A stretch of 64,000 nucleotides of DNA from JABCPE02 sp963518845 (GTDB lineage Bacteria; Bacteroidota; Bacteroidia; Flavobacteriales; Weeksellaceae): NCBI GenBank assembly GCA_963518845.1, contig CAUQKV010000001.1, positions 1 to 64,000 on the forward strand, given 5' to 3'. Numbering within the stretch: position 1 is the stretch's first letter; each line of letters opens with the position of its first letter. Made by a program: the position numbers and the translations under genes. The notes under the pieces are model-generated. The model was given only the letters and a program-made list of their open reading frames with translations. It made no database searches and was not told the DNA's origin. Shown in pieces: positions 52,939-60,296 of the stretch.

Positions 52939-53676
52939 CTATAATTTTTCTGCTGTAACTATCACTGGCATAGAGTTTTCTGGATTAAAATCAACTTTAT
53001 TAAATCCGCCATAAAACTGAATATTTTTAAATCCTGTATTCTCTAAAAACCCTTTAAGCTCCTGATAATCAATATTTATCAAAACCTCCTCGTTTTCAAC
53101 TTTTTTATCTAAAATAGTTTTGAAAATAATGTTTCCTTCTTCATTCAAATAATAAGAACGCTCAAAAGTAACTCCCTCATTATCAATCGTTGGTAAATTT
53201 CCTAAAAAATTTCCTTCTTTATTTTTAGATGTAAATTTCCAAAAATTCACCATTTGGATGATTAGTTTCCCACCTTGTTCCAGCTGAGCATAGGCTTTCT
53301 GCAAAAAATCTGAAATCTCTTTCTTATTTTCCAAATGAGGAAGCGTGTTTCCTATGTTGATAATGGTCGTAAATTTCGGAAGCCTGTCAATATCAAGCAT
53401 ACTCATATTAACGACTTCTACACCTTTCTCTTTTGCTTTATTGATAAGTTTTTCGTTGATATCAATAGCTGTGACATCGTAGTTTTCTCTAAGTAAATAC
53501 TGGGACAAATTCCCTGTTCCTGCGCCCACATCCAAAACCTTTTTGCCTTTTATTTCCACTGCAAAAAAAGTTTTGTGCAGTGGAGACAATGAAAAAATCA
53601 AATCATATTTCTCTGAAATATCATCATAAAATTTTTTCATACTTTTTTGATTCTGTGTAATATCGCTCATAATCAC
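52939..53676 (-). CDS. Class I SAM-dependent methyltransferase
   Basis: A 245-residue methyltransferase. The SAM-binding loop is KKVLDVGAGTGNLSQYLLRE near residue 50, followed by VTAIDINEKLINKAKEKGVE and LDIDRLPKFTTIINIGNTLP near 100. The C-terminal third has a beta cap with NFWKFTSKNKEGNFLGNLP. No target-specific domain is visible; small molecules are the likely substrate. The start at MIMSDITQ has a second Met three residues on; both work. It lies 8 bases downstream of corA. Confidence 0.88.
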   Translation of the reverse strand: MIMSDITQNQKSMKKFYDDISEKYDLIFSLSPLHKTFFAVEIKGKKVLDVGAGTGNLSQYLLRENYDVTAIDINEKLINKAKEKGVEVVNMSMLDIDRLPKFTTIINIGNTLPHLENKKEISDFLQKAYAQLEQGGKLIIQMVNFWKFTSKNKEGNFLGNLPTIDNEGVTFERSYYLNEEGNIIFKTILDKKVENEEVLINIDYQELKGFLENTGFKNIQFYGGFNKVDFNPENSMPVIVTAEKL

Positions 53677-53683
53677 GTTTTAA

Positions 53684-54589
53684 TTATTTCACATTTTTCC
53701 TTTTCATGAAAATAGAAGTCACTATCACGATGACCACCATAATGCCAAGCATCCAATAAAAGCCGTATTCATGGTCTATTCCGAACATTTCCTGAAAATT
53801 CATTCCGTAGAGACTCGCCAAAAAGGTTATCGGCAAGAAATACGCTGAATATACAGCTAAAATTTTCATAGACTCGTTATTTCTCTGGTCTGTCAGCGCC
53901 AAAAATAGACTTATAAGACTGGTATACTGTGAGTTAAGATATTCAAAACCACTCATCACCTCCGTATAAGTATCCTTCAAATCATTGAATTCTATTTTTT
54001 CTATTGGGAGCTTGTCATAAAAATTAACCCATTCATTAGAAATGGACAACAGTTTCAGATTAAGACTCGCCCGCCTTTTCAAACGATATAGACGCTTGAT
54101 TTCGTTAGAGTTAGAATCCGTTTTAGTGAAAATATCATTCTCTATTTTCTCCATTTTCTCCAAAAGATTGATATTTTCTTTTCTATAAGATTTCAAAATG
54201 CCAGAGCCCAGTTCCAAGGCTACCCGATAGGGATTGGCAGCCTGAAAAGTCCCATTTTGCAGTTCTTCAGATAGTTTTTTAATCCGCTCATTATCAACTC
54301 TATGAATGGTTAAAACAAGATTTTCTTTAATAAAAATCCCAACTTTTGTACTAATATCGTTAATAGAATTCAAAAACTTATTGCCAGGCTCAGAACTTGC
54401 CCTCGCAAGAATAAATTTAATTTCGCCCAAATCTTCCGCTTTGGGAAGATGATTGGTATTGATACAATCTTTTAGGTGTAATATATTGATTTTGTATTGT
54501 TTAGATATTTCCGAAATATTTTCATATTTCATATCCTGAATATCAATCCATTCAAAAACATCATTTTTATATAGTGACTTAACTATCAT
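53684..54589 (-). CDS. corA: CorA-type magnesium/cobalt transporter
   Basis: A 301-residue CorA pentamer subunit. A long cytoplasmic N-terminal domain with a helical bundle (about 1-235; SGILKSYRKENINLLEKMEK) leads into two C-terminal helices. The channel motif is YGMNFQEM near residue 264, between AYFLPITFLASL and YWMLGIMVVIVIVTSIFMKR. It moves Mg2+ (also Co2+, Ni2+) across the inner membrane driven by membrane potential. Four bases separate its start from the stop of ribB. Confidence 0.93.
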   Translation of the reverse strand: MIVKSLYKNDVFEWIDIQDMKYENISEISKQYKINILHLKDCINTNHLPKAEDLGEIKFILARASSEPGNKFLNSINDISTKVGIFIKENLVLTIHRVDNERIKKLSEELQNGTFQAANPYRVALELGSGILKSYRKENINLLEKMEKIENDIFTKTDSNSNEIKRLYRLKRRASLNLKLLSISNEWVNFYDKLPIEKIEFNDLKDTYTEVMSGFEYLNSQYTSLISLFLALTDQRNNESMKILAVYSAYFLPITFLASLYGMNFQEMFGIDHEYGFYWMLGIMVVIVIVTSIFMKRKNVK

Positions 54590-54593
54590 AATA

Positions 54594-55709
54594 TCAAATC
54601 TTTACCATTTCTGTAATCTCCACATCATAACCGCTTACTATTGGTTTCTGATCTATATTTTGAGATAAAATTTTTATTTTATGAATTCCTAACTCATTGA
54701 TAATCTGAATTCCTATTCCATAATCTTTAAAATTCTGAACACTTTTTACCTCTATATTTTCTTGACTATTAATGAACTGCTGAAGCTTTCGCAGTGTATT
54801 CTCCGTAGTGGAAACATTATTGATAAAAACTATCACTCCTCTGCCCTCTTCGTTTATTTTAGCGGTTATTTTCTCCAATAAAGACTTCTCTCCATTAGCC
54901 AAAATACTCAGCACATCGAAGTAAGACCCAGAAGACTGCACCCGCACGAGAACCTCATCATTTACCGACCAGCTCCCTTTAGACAAAGCAAAATGCACCT
55001 GCTCTGTGTATTTTTCCTTAAAGGCATAAAACCTGAAATCTCCATAAAAAGTCTTCACTTCTCTTTCTTCGATTTTATCTATCAAATCTCCATTTTTCAA
55101 GCGGTATTCTATCAAATCCTCTATGGAAACTATTTTTAGGTTTTGTTTTTGGGCAAGTTCTGCCAGCTGTGGAAGCCTCGCCATCGTTCCATCTTCGTTC
55201 ATGATTTCGCAGATTACTCCACCCTCTTTCAGCCCAGCGAGTCTGGTCAAATCTATCGCTGCCTCGGTGTGTCCTGCGCGTTTTAGCACTCCGCCTTCTT
55301 TGGCTCTGAGAGGGAAAATATGCCCAGGACGCATGAAATCAGTAGGTTTGCTCTTTTCGTCCATCAAAGCTAAAATAGTCCTTGCCCTGTCATTCGCTGA
55401 AATACCCGTAGATACGCCATCTCCCAGCAAATCCACTGACACCGTAAAGGCTGTTTCTTTTGGATCGGTACTGCGCGAAACCATAGCCTCCAAGCCCAGT
55501 TCATCACACCTGCTTTCGGGAAGCGGCGTACAGATAAGCCCACGCCCATGGATGGTCATAAAATTGATAATCTCTGGCGTAGTCAGTTCCGCTGCAGAGA
55601 GGAAATCGCCCTCGTTTTCGCGGTTTTCATCATCTACTACGATGATGATTTTGCCGTTTTTAAGGTCTTCTATGGCTTCTGAAATTGTATTTAATGTGAT
55701 ATTTTTCAT
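54594..55709 (-). CDS. ribB: 3,4-dihydroxy-2-butanone-4-phosphate synthase with degenerate GTP cyclohydrolase II domain
   Basis: A 371-residue protein from ATG 55709 (a longer in-frame ATG at 55766 lies upstream of the -7 box and is rejected). Residues 1-205 are an intact DHBP synthase: IIVVDDENRENEGDFLSAAE, MTIHGRGLICTPLPESRCDE, GISANDRARTILALMDEKSK and RAGHTEAAIDLTRLAGLKEG. It makes the four-carbon unit for riboflavin. The C-terminal half resembles GTP cyclohydrolase II but lacks its zinc cysteines: VRVQSSGSYFDVLSILANGE stands where a FGSQRCDCGEQL-type segment is expected. So the second domain is probably inactive and another RibA must exist. Confidence 0.9.
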   Translation of the reverse strand: MKNITLNTISEAIEDLKNGKIIIVVDDENRENEGDFLSAAELTTPEIINFMTIHGRGLICTPLPESRCDELGLEAMVSRSTDPKETAFTVSVDLLGDGVSTGISANDRARTILALMDEKSKPTDFMRPGHIFPLRAKEGGVLKRAGHTEAAIDLTRLAGLKEGGVICEIMNEDGTMARLPQLAELAQKQNLKIVSIEDLIEYRLKNGDLIDKIEEREVKTFYGDFRFYAFKEKYTEQVHFALSKGSWSVNDEVLVRVQSSGSYFDVLSILANGEKSLLEKITAKINEEGRGVIVFINNVSTTENTLRKLQQFINSQENIEVKSVQNFKDYGIGIQIINELGIHKIKILSQNIDQKPIVSGYDVEITEMVKI

Positions 55710-55725
55710 GTCAATTTTATTTCTA

Positions 55726-55733
55726 CAAAGATA
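55726..55733 (-). promoter_or_regulatory. Promoter -7 box of the ribB operon
   Basis: Leftward TATCTTTG fits TAnnTTTG, 17 bases before ATG 55709, and decides against the longer start. Confidence 0.55.
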
Positions 55734-55762
55734 ATTATTAACATTAGATTTTCTAAAATTTT

Positions 55763-56302
55763 TCAATATCTATCTCCGTATATATTCTTTGCTTTTAGTG
55801 TATATTTTTTGACAAAGTCCGTTTTACTCTCTGTGTAGGCGTCTCTATTATGCTCAAATTTTTTCCAAAGGAGAAGTTTCATTTTTTCATATTCTTTTGC
55901 TACATCTTGATTTTCAATAAGATAATCACGAAAATAAAGTTCATCATTATCGCCTCTCAATCTTATATGTAAATGGAATACCTTTTCCGCAAAACCATTC
56001 ATGGTGTATCCTTTGTTATACACCATTCTATCTTTATCACGGGACATGCAGAGATATTGGTTTTTGTCCAAAATATCAGAAATATTTTTCAGACTATTTT
56101 TATCATCGCATTCTATAAGGATGTCAATAATTGGTTTTGCCCAAATGGAAGGAACCGCTGTGCTTCCTATATGGCTAATAGTAACTCGCTCATTTATAAT
56201 AGTTTCCAGATGTTGTTTTTCTTCCTGAAACCATTTTTCCCATAGAGTATTGTGCGGGACTAATTCGATGGGAAACAACTGCCACAGCTCTTCAGGCGGC
56301 AT
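55763..56302 (-). CDS. GrpB family (UPF0157) nucleotidyltransferase-like protein
   Basis: A 179-residue protein starting at ATG 56302 (MPPEELWQLFP); an open frame continues upstream to 56656 but only as antisense of pnuC. Marks are VPHNTLWEKWFQEEKQHLET at the start, then VTISHIGSTAVPSIWAKPII near residue 45, the GS.....P.....D-type motif of nucleotidyltransferases, and DILIECDDKN with an acidic residue pair; FHLHIRLRGDNDELYFRDYL near 120 is conserved in the GrpB family. Reaction unknown; some relatives are bound to coenzyme A kinase domains. Its -7 box is at 56350-56357. Confidence 0.88.
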   Translation of the reverse strand: MPPEELWQLFPIELVPHNTLWEKWFQEEKQHLETIINERVTISHIGSTAVPSIWAKPIIDILIECDDKNSLKNISDILDKNQYLCMSRDKDRMVYNKGYTMNGFAEKVFHLHIRLRGDNDELYFRDYLIENQDVAKEYEKMKLLLWKKFEHNRDAYTESKTDFVKKYTLKAKNIYGDRY

Positions 56303-56349
56303 TTTTAATAATTCTCTATTGTTCAAAAAATTTAATCTAAATATTGACA

Positions 56350-56357
56350 CAAATATA
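56350..56357 (-). promoter_or_regulatory. Promoter -7 box of the GrpB-like gene
   Basis: Leftward TATATTTG matches exactly, 48 bases before ATG 56302; this supports the short start. Confidence 0.5.
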
Positions 56358-56370
56358 ATTAAAATAACCT

Positions 56371-56378
56371 TATCTTTG
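56371..56378 (+). promoter_or_regulatory. Promoter -7 box of pnuC, directly before its ATG
   Basis: TATCTTTG fits TAnnTTTG and ends 5 bases before ATG 56384, so transcription would start at about the first codon: a leaderless mRNA. Confidence 0.5.
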
Positions 56379-56383
56379 GGCTG

Positions 56384-57040
56384 ATGAATCCATATGAACT
56401 TTTTATAAAACCTTACGAGGAATATACTTTTTTTCAAATTTTCTTGGAAATTATAGCTGCTTTCTTCGGTCTGCTGAGTGTTTTTTTCTCTGTGAAAAGG
56501 AATATCTGGGTCTATCCCACAGGCATCATCAACACTACGATTTATGTTTATATTCTCTTTAATTTTGGGCTTTTGGGCGATATGCTTATCAATGTTTATT
56601 ACAGCATCATGAGCATCTATGGCTGGATTTCTTGGAACAAAAACACCGAAAACCAAATCATCAGCGTAGATTTTGCCAAGAAAGAAGACTGGCTGGTGGG
56701 ACTAAATCTGTTTGCGATGAGTTTCATAGTGGTTTGTGGAGTTTATTATTTCAAACCTTTTATAGACAATCATTTCTCTATGAACGGCGTAAGTCTTGGT
56801 TTTCAGCAACTTGACTGGGCAAACTGGCTGGATATTTTCACTACTTCCCTGTTTCTCATTGGGATGTGGTTCATGGCAAAACGAAAGGTAGAAAACTGGC
56901 TTTTCTGGATTGTAGGCGATCTAATCTGCGTTCCGATGATGCTCTACAAGGGACTAGGAATCACCTCTTTGCAGTATCTAGTTTTCACAATAATGGCGGT
57001 AATGGGCTATTTGGAATGGCTGAAACAGGTAAGGAAATAA
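56384..57040 (+). CDS. pnuC: Nicotinamide riboside transporter
   Basis: PnuC is an inner-membrane facilitator that takes up nicotinamide riboside for NAD synthesis. The 218 residues hold about seven helices: FFQIFLEIIAAFFGLLSVFF, RNIWVYPTGIINTTIYVYIL, YYSIMSIYGWISWNK (the conserved WxxW-like substrate motif), and at the end NWLFWIVGDLICVPMMLYKG and LQYLVFTIMAVMGYLEW. Length and motifs fit. No NadR-type kinase gene is adjacent. Its promoter lies almost on the start codon. Confidence 0.92.
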   Translation: MNPYELFIKPYEEYTFFQIFLEIIAAFFGLLSVFFSVKRNIWVYPTGIINTTIYVYILFNFGLLGDMLINVYYSIMSIYGWISWNKNTENQIISVDFAKKEDWLVGLNLFAMSFIVVCGVYYFKPFIDNHFSMNGVSLGFQQLDWANWLDIFTTSLFLIGMWFMAKRKVENWLFWIVGDLICVPMMLYKGLGITSLQYLVFTIMAVMGYLEWLKQVRK

Positions 57041-57081
57041 TTTAAAAAAAATTTATTGTCCCATTACATTTATTTTTTCAT

Positions 57082-57089
57082 TATATTTG
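57082..57089 (+). promoter_or_regulatory. Promoter -7 box of ssrA
   Basis: TATATTTG, exact TAnnTTTG, 16 bases before the tmRNA 5' end; a TTG at 57056-57058 may be the upstream box. Confidence 0.6.
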
Positions 57090-57104
57090 CTCCCAAAATT
57101 CATT

Positions 57105-57502
57105 GGGGCTGACCGGTTTCGACAGCAAGACCAATGGGTAAATAAGCATGCAGAGAACCGTAGCGCGATCTCTTTAATCCCTTGCTACAAATTTTAACTG
57201 GCAACGAAGAGTATGCTCTTGCTGCTTAATCCGAAGTATAGTAAGATTAGCGTTTTTCCCGAAGTATAGTAAGGAAACAAGATGTCTCACGGAAGCTCCG
57301 TTCTGCGGCGTCCGATTCTGGGGCATAGGAAATGCGGAAATAAGCCTTTGGGAGCTTTGACCAAAGGACGAAAAAATTTAGAAGATAAGCATAAAGTTGG
57401 GTGTTTGTTCTCTGCTTTATGTCGAAAAATAATAACAAAATAAGCATGTAGAAAGTTTATTTGTTGCTTGTTTGGACGAGGGTTCGAATCCCTCCAGCTC
57501 CA
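57105..57502 (+). ncRNA. ssrA: Transfer-messenger RNA (tmRNA)
   Basis: The 5' end GGGGCTGACCGGTTTCGACA and the 3' T-arm with GGTTCGAATCCCTCC and AGCTCC are the two halves of the tRNA-like domain; GGGGCT pairs with AGCTCC. The tag frame at 57200-57229 reads GNEEYALAA then TAA (preceded by the alanine that tmRNA carries), a typical Bacteroidota tag ending ALAA. tmRNA with SmpB rescues stalled ribosomes and marks the broken protein for ClpXP. The mature 3' CCA is not encoded at this end (ACAA follows the acceptor), because an element is inserted here. Length is about 398 bases without CCA. Confidence 0.95.
57231..57273. repeat. Internal 15-bp direct repeat in the tmRNA
   Basis: CCGAAGTATAGTAAG occurs at 57231-57245 and 57259-57273, directly behind the tag stop codon, in the pseudoknot region. 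Confidence 0.85.
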
Positions 57503-57503
57503 C
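57491..57503. repeat. attL-type 13-bp repeat at the ssrA 3' end
   Basis: CCTCCAGCTCCAC at the end of the tmRNA gene recurs exactly at 58905-58917, bounding a 1.4-kb insert. Confidence 0.75.
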
Positions 57504-57545
57504 AAAGTTTGTAATTTACTATAAATCAACACTTTAAAATAAGAC

Positions 57546-57716
57546 ATGGGATTTGTAGTAAAAAATAGTAAGTTTTTAGCCTTTGAAGTAGAAGGGAACA
57601 ACATGGAACCTGACTATTTAGAAGGCTATATTATCATATGCCAAAAAACATCACCTAATGGAATTCCAAACTACATTTTTAAGGGGGTAGGATTTCATAG
57701 TCACTCATTCTACTAA
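57546..57716 (+). pseudogene. Fragment of an S24/LexA-like repressor
   Basis: A 56-residue frame: MGFVVKNSKFLAFEVEGNNM then EPDYLEGYIIICQK. FEVEGNNMEP-(x)5-GYIIIC corresponds to the S24 site V.G.SMEP...G..... of LexA/CI-type phage repressors, but the catalytic Ser is Asn here, the DNA-binding domain is absent and the catalytic Lys region has been replaced by an unrelated end (FKGVGFHSHSFY). It is a decayed piece, supporting a phage or island origin. Confidence 0.6.
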
Positions 57717-57754
57717 TGAAAAAACATTTATCTAAAATATTTTTATAAAACATA

Positions 57755-58828
57755 ATGGAACTAAAAACAAAATTAGAACAACTACACCAAAGGGTGGATA
57801 ATCTAAAAGAACAGATACAAACAGAAGAGGCTACTAAAAATGCATTTATCATGCCTTTTATACAAATTCTTGGATATGATATTTTCAATCCAATAGAAGT
57901 TATTCCTGAATTTGTATGTGATATCGGAACTAAAAAAGGGGAAAAGGTAGACTACATGATAATGAAAGATAGTGAACCTATTTTAGTTATAGAGTGTAAA
58001 CACTGGAAAGAAAATGCAGATGCCCACAATTCTCAACTACATAGATATTACCATGTTTCAAAGGCTCGTTTCGGCATTCTTACCAATGGAATAATATATA
58101 ATTTCTATACCGATTTGGAAAAGCCAAATATTATGGATGAAAAACCATTTTTAACTATCAATCTTGATGATTTAAAAGATAGCTCTATAAAAGTTTTAGA
58201 AAAATTCACCAAAACATCTTACGACCTTGAGAGCATTTTAGATTCTGCTGAATCCTTGAAATATATTAAAGCCATTAGAAAAGAATTTGAAACAGAAATA
58301 GATAATCCGTCAGATGAATTTATAAAATTATTGGTAAATAGATTTTTTGACAGACCTTTAACAGCAAACAGACTTTCAATATTTCGCGAATACACCAAAA
58401 GAGCACTGACAAGCTCTATAAACGAATCCATAAGTTCTAGATTAAAATCAGCATTAAGTATAAATGAAAACATTCATGATACAAAAACAAAAGAAAACGA
58501 GGTATTGGATTCAATAGATGAAAATTCAGAATCAAAAGTAGTTACCACTGAAGATGAAATAGAAGGATTCCAAATTGTAAAAGCAATTTTAAGAGAAGTC
58601 ATTTCCGCTGATAGAATTGCTCCAAGAGACACACAATCTTATTTTGGAGTTTTACTTGATGACAATAACCGAAAACCACTTTGCAGATTACACCTTAATG
58701 GAGGTAAAAAATATATAGAGCTATTTCATAATGGCAAAGATGCAGGAGAAAAAATACTAATAAACTCTCTTGATGATATTTATAATCACAAAACAGAACT
58801 ACAAAAAACAGTGGATAACTACAAGTAA
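57755..58828 (+). CDS. Type I restriction enzyme R-subunit N-terminal-like endonuclease
   Basis: A 357-residue cytoplasmic protein. An N-terminal coiled-coil (ELKTKLEQLHQRVDNLKEQI) is followed by the HsdR_N nuclease fold: TKNAFIMPFIQILGYDIFNP, EKVDYMIMKDSEPILVIECK with the Asp and Glu-x-Lys of the PD-(D/E)XK site near residues 69 and 84, then HRYYHVSKARFGILTNGIIY. No helicase motor follows. Residues 190-275 are helical and polar, and the C-terminus (ESADRIAPRDTQSYFGVLLD-like) resembles a small domain found behind such nucleases in prophages. Stand-alone proteins of this kind are common in phages and islands; defence or superinfection exclusion is a possible role. No modification subunit is near. 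Confidence 0.82.
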   Translation: MELKTKLEQLHQRVDNLKEQIQTEEATKNAFIMPFIQILGYDIFNPIEVIPEFVCDIGTKKGEKVDYMIMKDSEPILVIECKHWKENADAHNSQLHRYYHVSKARFGILTNGIIYNFYTDLEKPNIMDEKPFLTINLDDLKDSSIKVLEKFTKTSYDLESILDSAESLKYIKAIRKEFETEIDNPSDEFIKLLVNRFFDRPLTANRLSIFREYTKRALTSSINESISSRLKSALSINENIHDTKTKENEVLDSIDENSESKVVTTEDEIEGFQIVKAILREVISADRIAPRDTQSYFGVLLDDNNRKPLCRLHLNGGKKYIELFHNGKDAGEKILINSLDDIYNHKTELQKTVDNYK

Positions 58829-58904
58829 TAAAGAGATTAAAAATAGAGGTTAAACAGAATATTGAAAAAAAAATTAACTCGCTAATAATCACTAATACAG
58901 TTTT

Positions 58905-58917
58905 CCTCCAGCTCCAC
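58905..58917. repeat. attR-type 13-bp repeat with displaced tmRNA 3' end
   Basis: CCTCCAGCTCCAC again, here followed by CAC, so the site reads AGCTCCACCA: a full acceptor end with CCA. Confidence 0.75.
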
Positions 58918-58960
58918 CACAACACCTTTAAATCAATACATTACAGAAACAAAAAACTAA

Positions 58961-58998
58961 AATAGGGACTTCGTAAAAAGTCCCTTTTGTTTTTTTGG
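58961..58998 (+). terminator. Rho-independent terminator beyond the ssrA island
   Basis: AGGGACTT and AAGTCCCT form an 8-bp stem followed by TTTGTTTTTTT. It sits about 43 bases after the displaced tmRNA end and is probably the original ssrA terminator, now serving the island genes. Confidence 0.8.
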
Positions 58999-59062
58999 AT
59001 AATATTTAGTTTTTAATAGCTTTACTTTTATAAGTGATTGAAAATATGCATATTACATAAAA

Positions 59063-59464
59063 TCACTCTTTCTTTAAATACACTTTATAATTCATTTGTT
59101 TCTCTGGATATTCTCCTTCTATTTTCTTCTGGACATAACCTTCTTTTTTGAAATATAACGATATAAAAGCGGTTTTCTCTATAATTGTTGAATAATATCC
59201 TTTACTATCGGAATAGAGTTTTATGGTATCTTTTCCTAAATATTCATCATAATTTGTATTACCATTATCATCTTCGTATCGCTCACTTATTATCATTATG
59301 AGAGTATTTGGGATAGGCTGTCTAGTTTTTTCGTCATAAATATAACCGCTCAATTTCACATCTTCTGTATCCGTAACAGATTTGTAAAATGAAAATAAAT
59401 ACATTCCAAAAAAAACTATAAATAAAAGCAATACTGCAAATAATATTTTATAATTTGTTTTCAT
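59063..59464 (-). CDS. Membrane-anchored protein with a carboxypeptidase-regulatory-like domain
   Basis: A 133-residue protein. One N-terminal membrane helix (FAVLLLFIVFFGMYLFSFYK), then a single small beta-sandwich: VKLSGYIYDEKTRQPIPNTL, IKLYSDSKGYYSTIIEKTAF and FISLYFKKEGYVQKKI. That strand order (GYIYDEKTRQPIPNT...SDSKGYYS) is the CarboxypepD_reg-like domain. The domain would face the periplasm. Function unknown. It begins a leftward array of small membrane and lipoproteins and is the last gene in that direction before the ssrA region. Confidence 0.72.
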   Translation of the reverse strand: MKTNYKILFAVLLLFIVFFGMYLFSFYKSVTDTEDVKLSGYIYDEKTRQPIPNTLIMIISERYEDDNGNTNYDEYLGKDTIKLYSDSKGYYSTIIEKTAFISLYFKKEGYVQKKIEGEYPEKQMNYKVYLKKE

Positions 59465-59502
59465 TGTTTTTTTACTCTGCTATTCCATGTTTCTACTTGT
59501 TT

Positions 59503-59613
59503 TTATTCTTTAAAAAGATTATAATTCCAATAAACAAAACCTTTATATATGAAATAAAGAATTATTACAAATATAATTAAGAGAAATACATTTTTTATTC
59601 TTTTGCTGTTCAT
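59503..59613 (-). CDS. Possible 36-residue membrane peptide
   Basis: An ATG at 59613 opens a 36-codon frame: MNSKRIKNVFLLIIFVIILY, then FIYKGFVYWNYNLFKE, one hydrophobic helix with a positive N-terminus, and AAGGA directly before the ATG. The 390-base gap 59465-59854 holds nothing else I can support; most of its other bases are low-complexity AT-rich sequence with a repeated TTCGGT motif near 59755-59785. Small membrane peptides of this type are common in the array, but the call is weak. Confidence 0.35.
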   Translation of the reverse strand: MNSKRIKNVFLLIIFVIILYFIYKGFVYWNYNLFKE

Positions 59614-59854
59614 TCCTTGATATTTGTATTGTTTAATCTTATAGGCTCTCAAATCCAGAAAGTTGCATTCCTCCTTTTTATATTTTTCTCAAATATTTGC
59701 TTTTATTTTTAAGAATTTGATAATTTGCTCTCTATTTTCTTCCTTCGGTGTCCCTTCGGTAATCTTTCGGTGAAGGTTCGGTGTTCTGTCGTTTATATTT
59801 TTCTAATTATTTTATGGTTTTATTGTGAATTTTCTAATATCAAAAAAATAGACA

Positions 59855-60247
59855 TTACCCATTATTTTTACAAATTATACTTACTAAAATAGTAGATAAA
59901 ATAATAGATAATAGAGCGCTTCTTATAAAAAATCCATCTAAATTATCTTCACACACATATATATAACTTTTTGAAAAATCCTTATATAACATTATAAGAA
60001 AAAAGAACATATTCATAATAAGATAAACATATGCTGATTTTATGTATCTATACAGCACTGTATAAGCTACCAACATGATTATTATTTGAAAAAATAATAT
60101 TTTCATTAATACAAGCGGAGCCATACCTATTTGACCACCTGTATATTTACTATTAAGGAGTAGTATAAAAAAACATATAAATGTCAATAATCCCTGTAAT
60201 AAAAATAATATTATTACTTTATTACTTCTTTTTTGCCCTTTGCTCAT
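59855..60247 (-). CDS. Four-helix membrane protein of unknown function
   Basis: A 130-residue protein with four predicted helices: VIILFLLQGLLTFICFFILL, PLVLMKILFFQIIIMLVAYT, YVYLIMNMFFFLIMLYKDF and FIRSALLSIILSTILVSIIC. The loops are short and the N-terminus is positive (MSKGQKRSNK), so both ends face the cytoplasm. No family recognised. It belongs to a leftward array of small envelope proteins and lies 49 bases downstream of a lipoprotein gene. Confidence 0.62.
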   Translation of the reverse strand: MSKGQKRSNKVIILFLLQGLLTFICFFILLLNSKYTGGQIGMAPLVLMKILFFQIIIMLVAYTVLYRYIKSAYVYLIMNMFFFLIMLYKDFSKSYIYVCEDNLDGFFIRSALLSIILSTILVSIICKNNG

Positions 60248-60296
60248 ATCTCTCTTATTTTCACTGTGTTTTCATTTTAATAATCTGAAACATTAC

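Larger units (their letters stand above)
57491..58917 (+). mobile_element. Mini-island inserted at the 3' end of ssrA
   Basis: The 1.4-kb segment is bounded by 13-bp repeats, one of them inside ssrA. It holds an S24-repressor fragment and a type I R-subunit-like endonuclease gene, both phage- or island-type cargo, and no integrase. The 3' end of tmRNA genes is a well-known integrase target. The right repeat continues as AGCTCCACCA, a complete tmRNA end with CCA, so it is likely the displaced original end. The element seems to be a remnant that has lost its integrase, or a satellite mobilised in trans. Confidence 0.68.

Noticed and set aside
55123..55734. Rightward 203-codon open frame opposite ribB
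   Set aside because: It is antisense to the well-supported DHBP synthase half; its Ser-rich composition is a shadow of the real codons.
55710..55766. Longer start for ribB with 19 more residues
   Set aside because: The extension covers and lies beyond the -7 box at 55726-55733 and is not part of the family start.
56303..56656. N-terminal extension of the GrpB-like protein by 118 codons
   Set aside because: It would be antisense to pnuC and lies upstream of the -7 box at 56350; the conserved family start is MPPEELW at 56302.
57247..57604. Leftward open frames across the tmRNA, one containing WSWRDSNPRP
   Set aside because: They are antisense to ssrA. The peptide WRDSNPRP is the well-known artefact of translating the T-arm and acceptor end of tRNA-like genes backwards.
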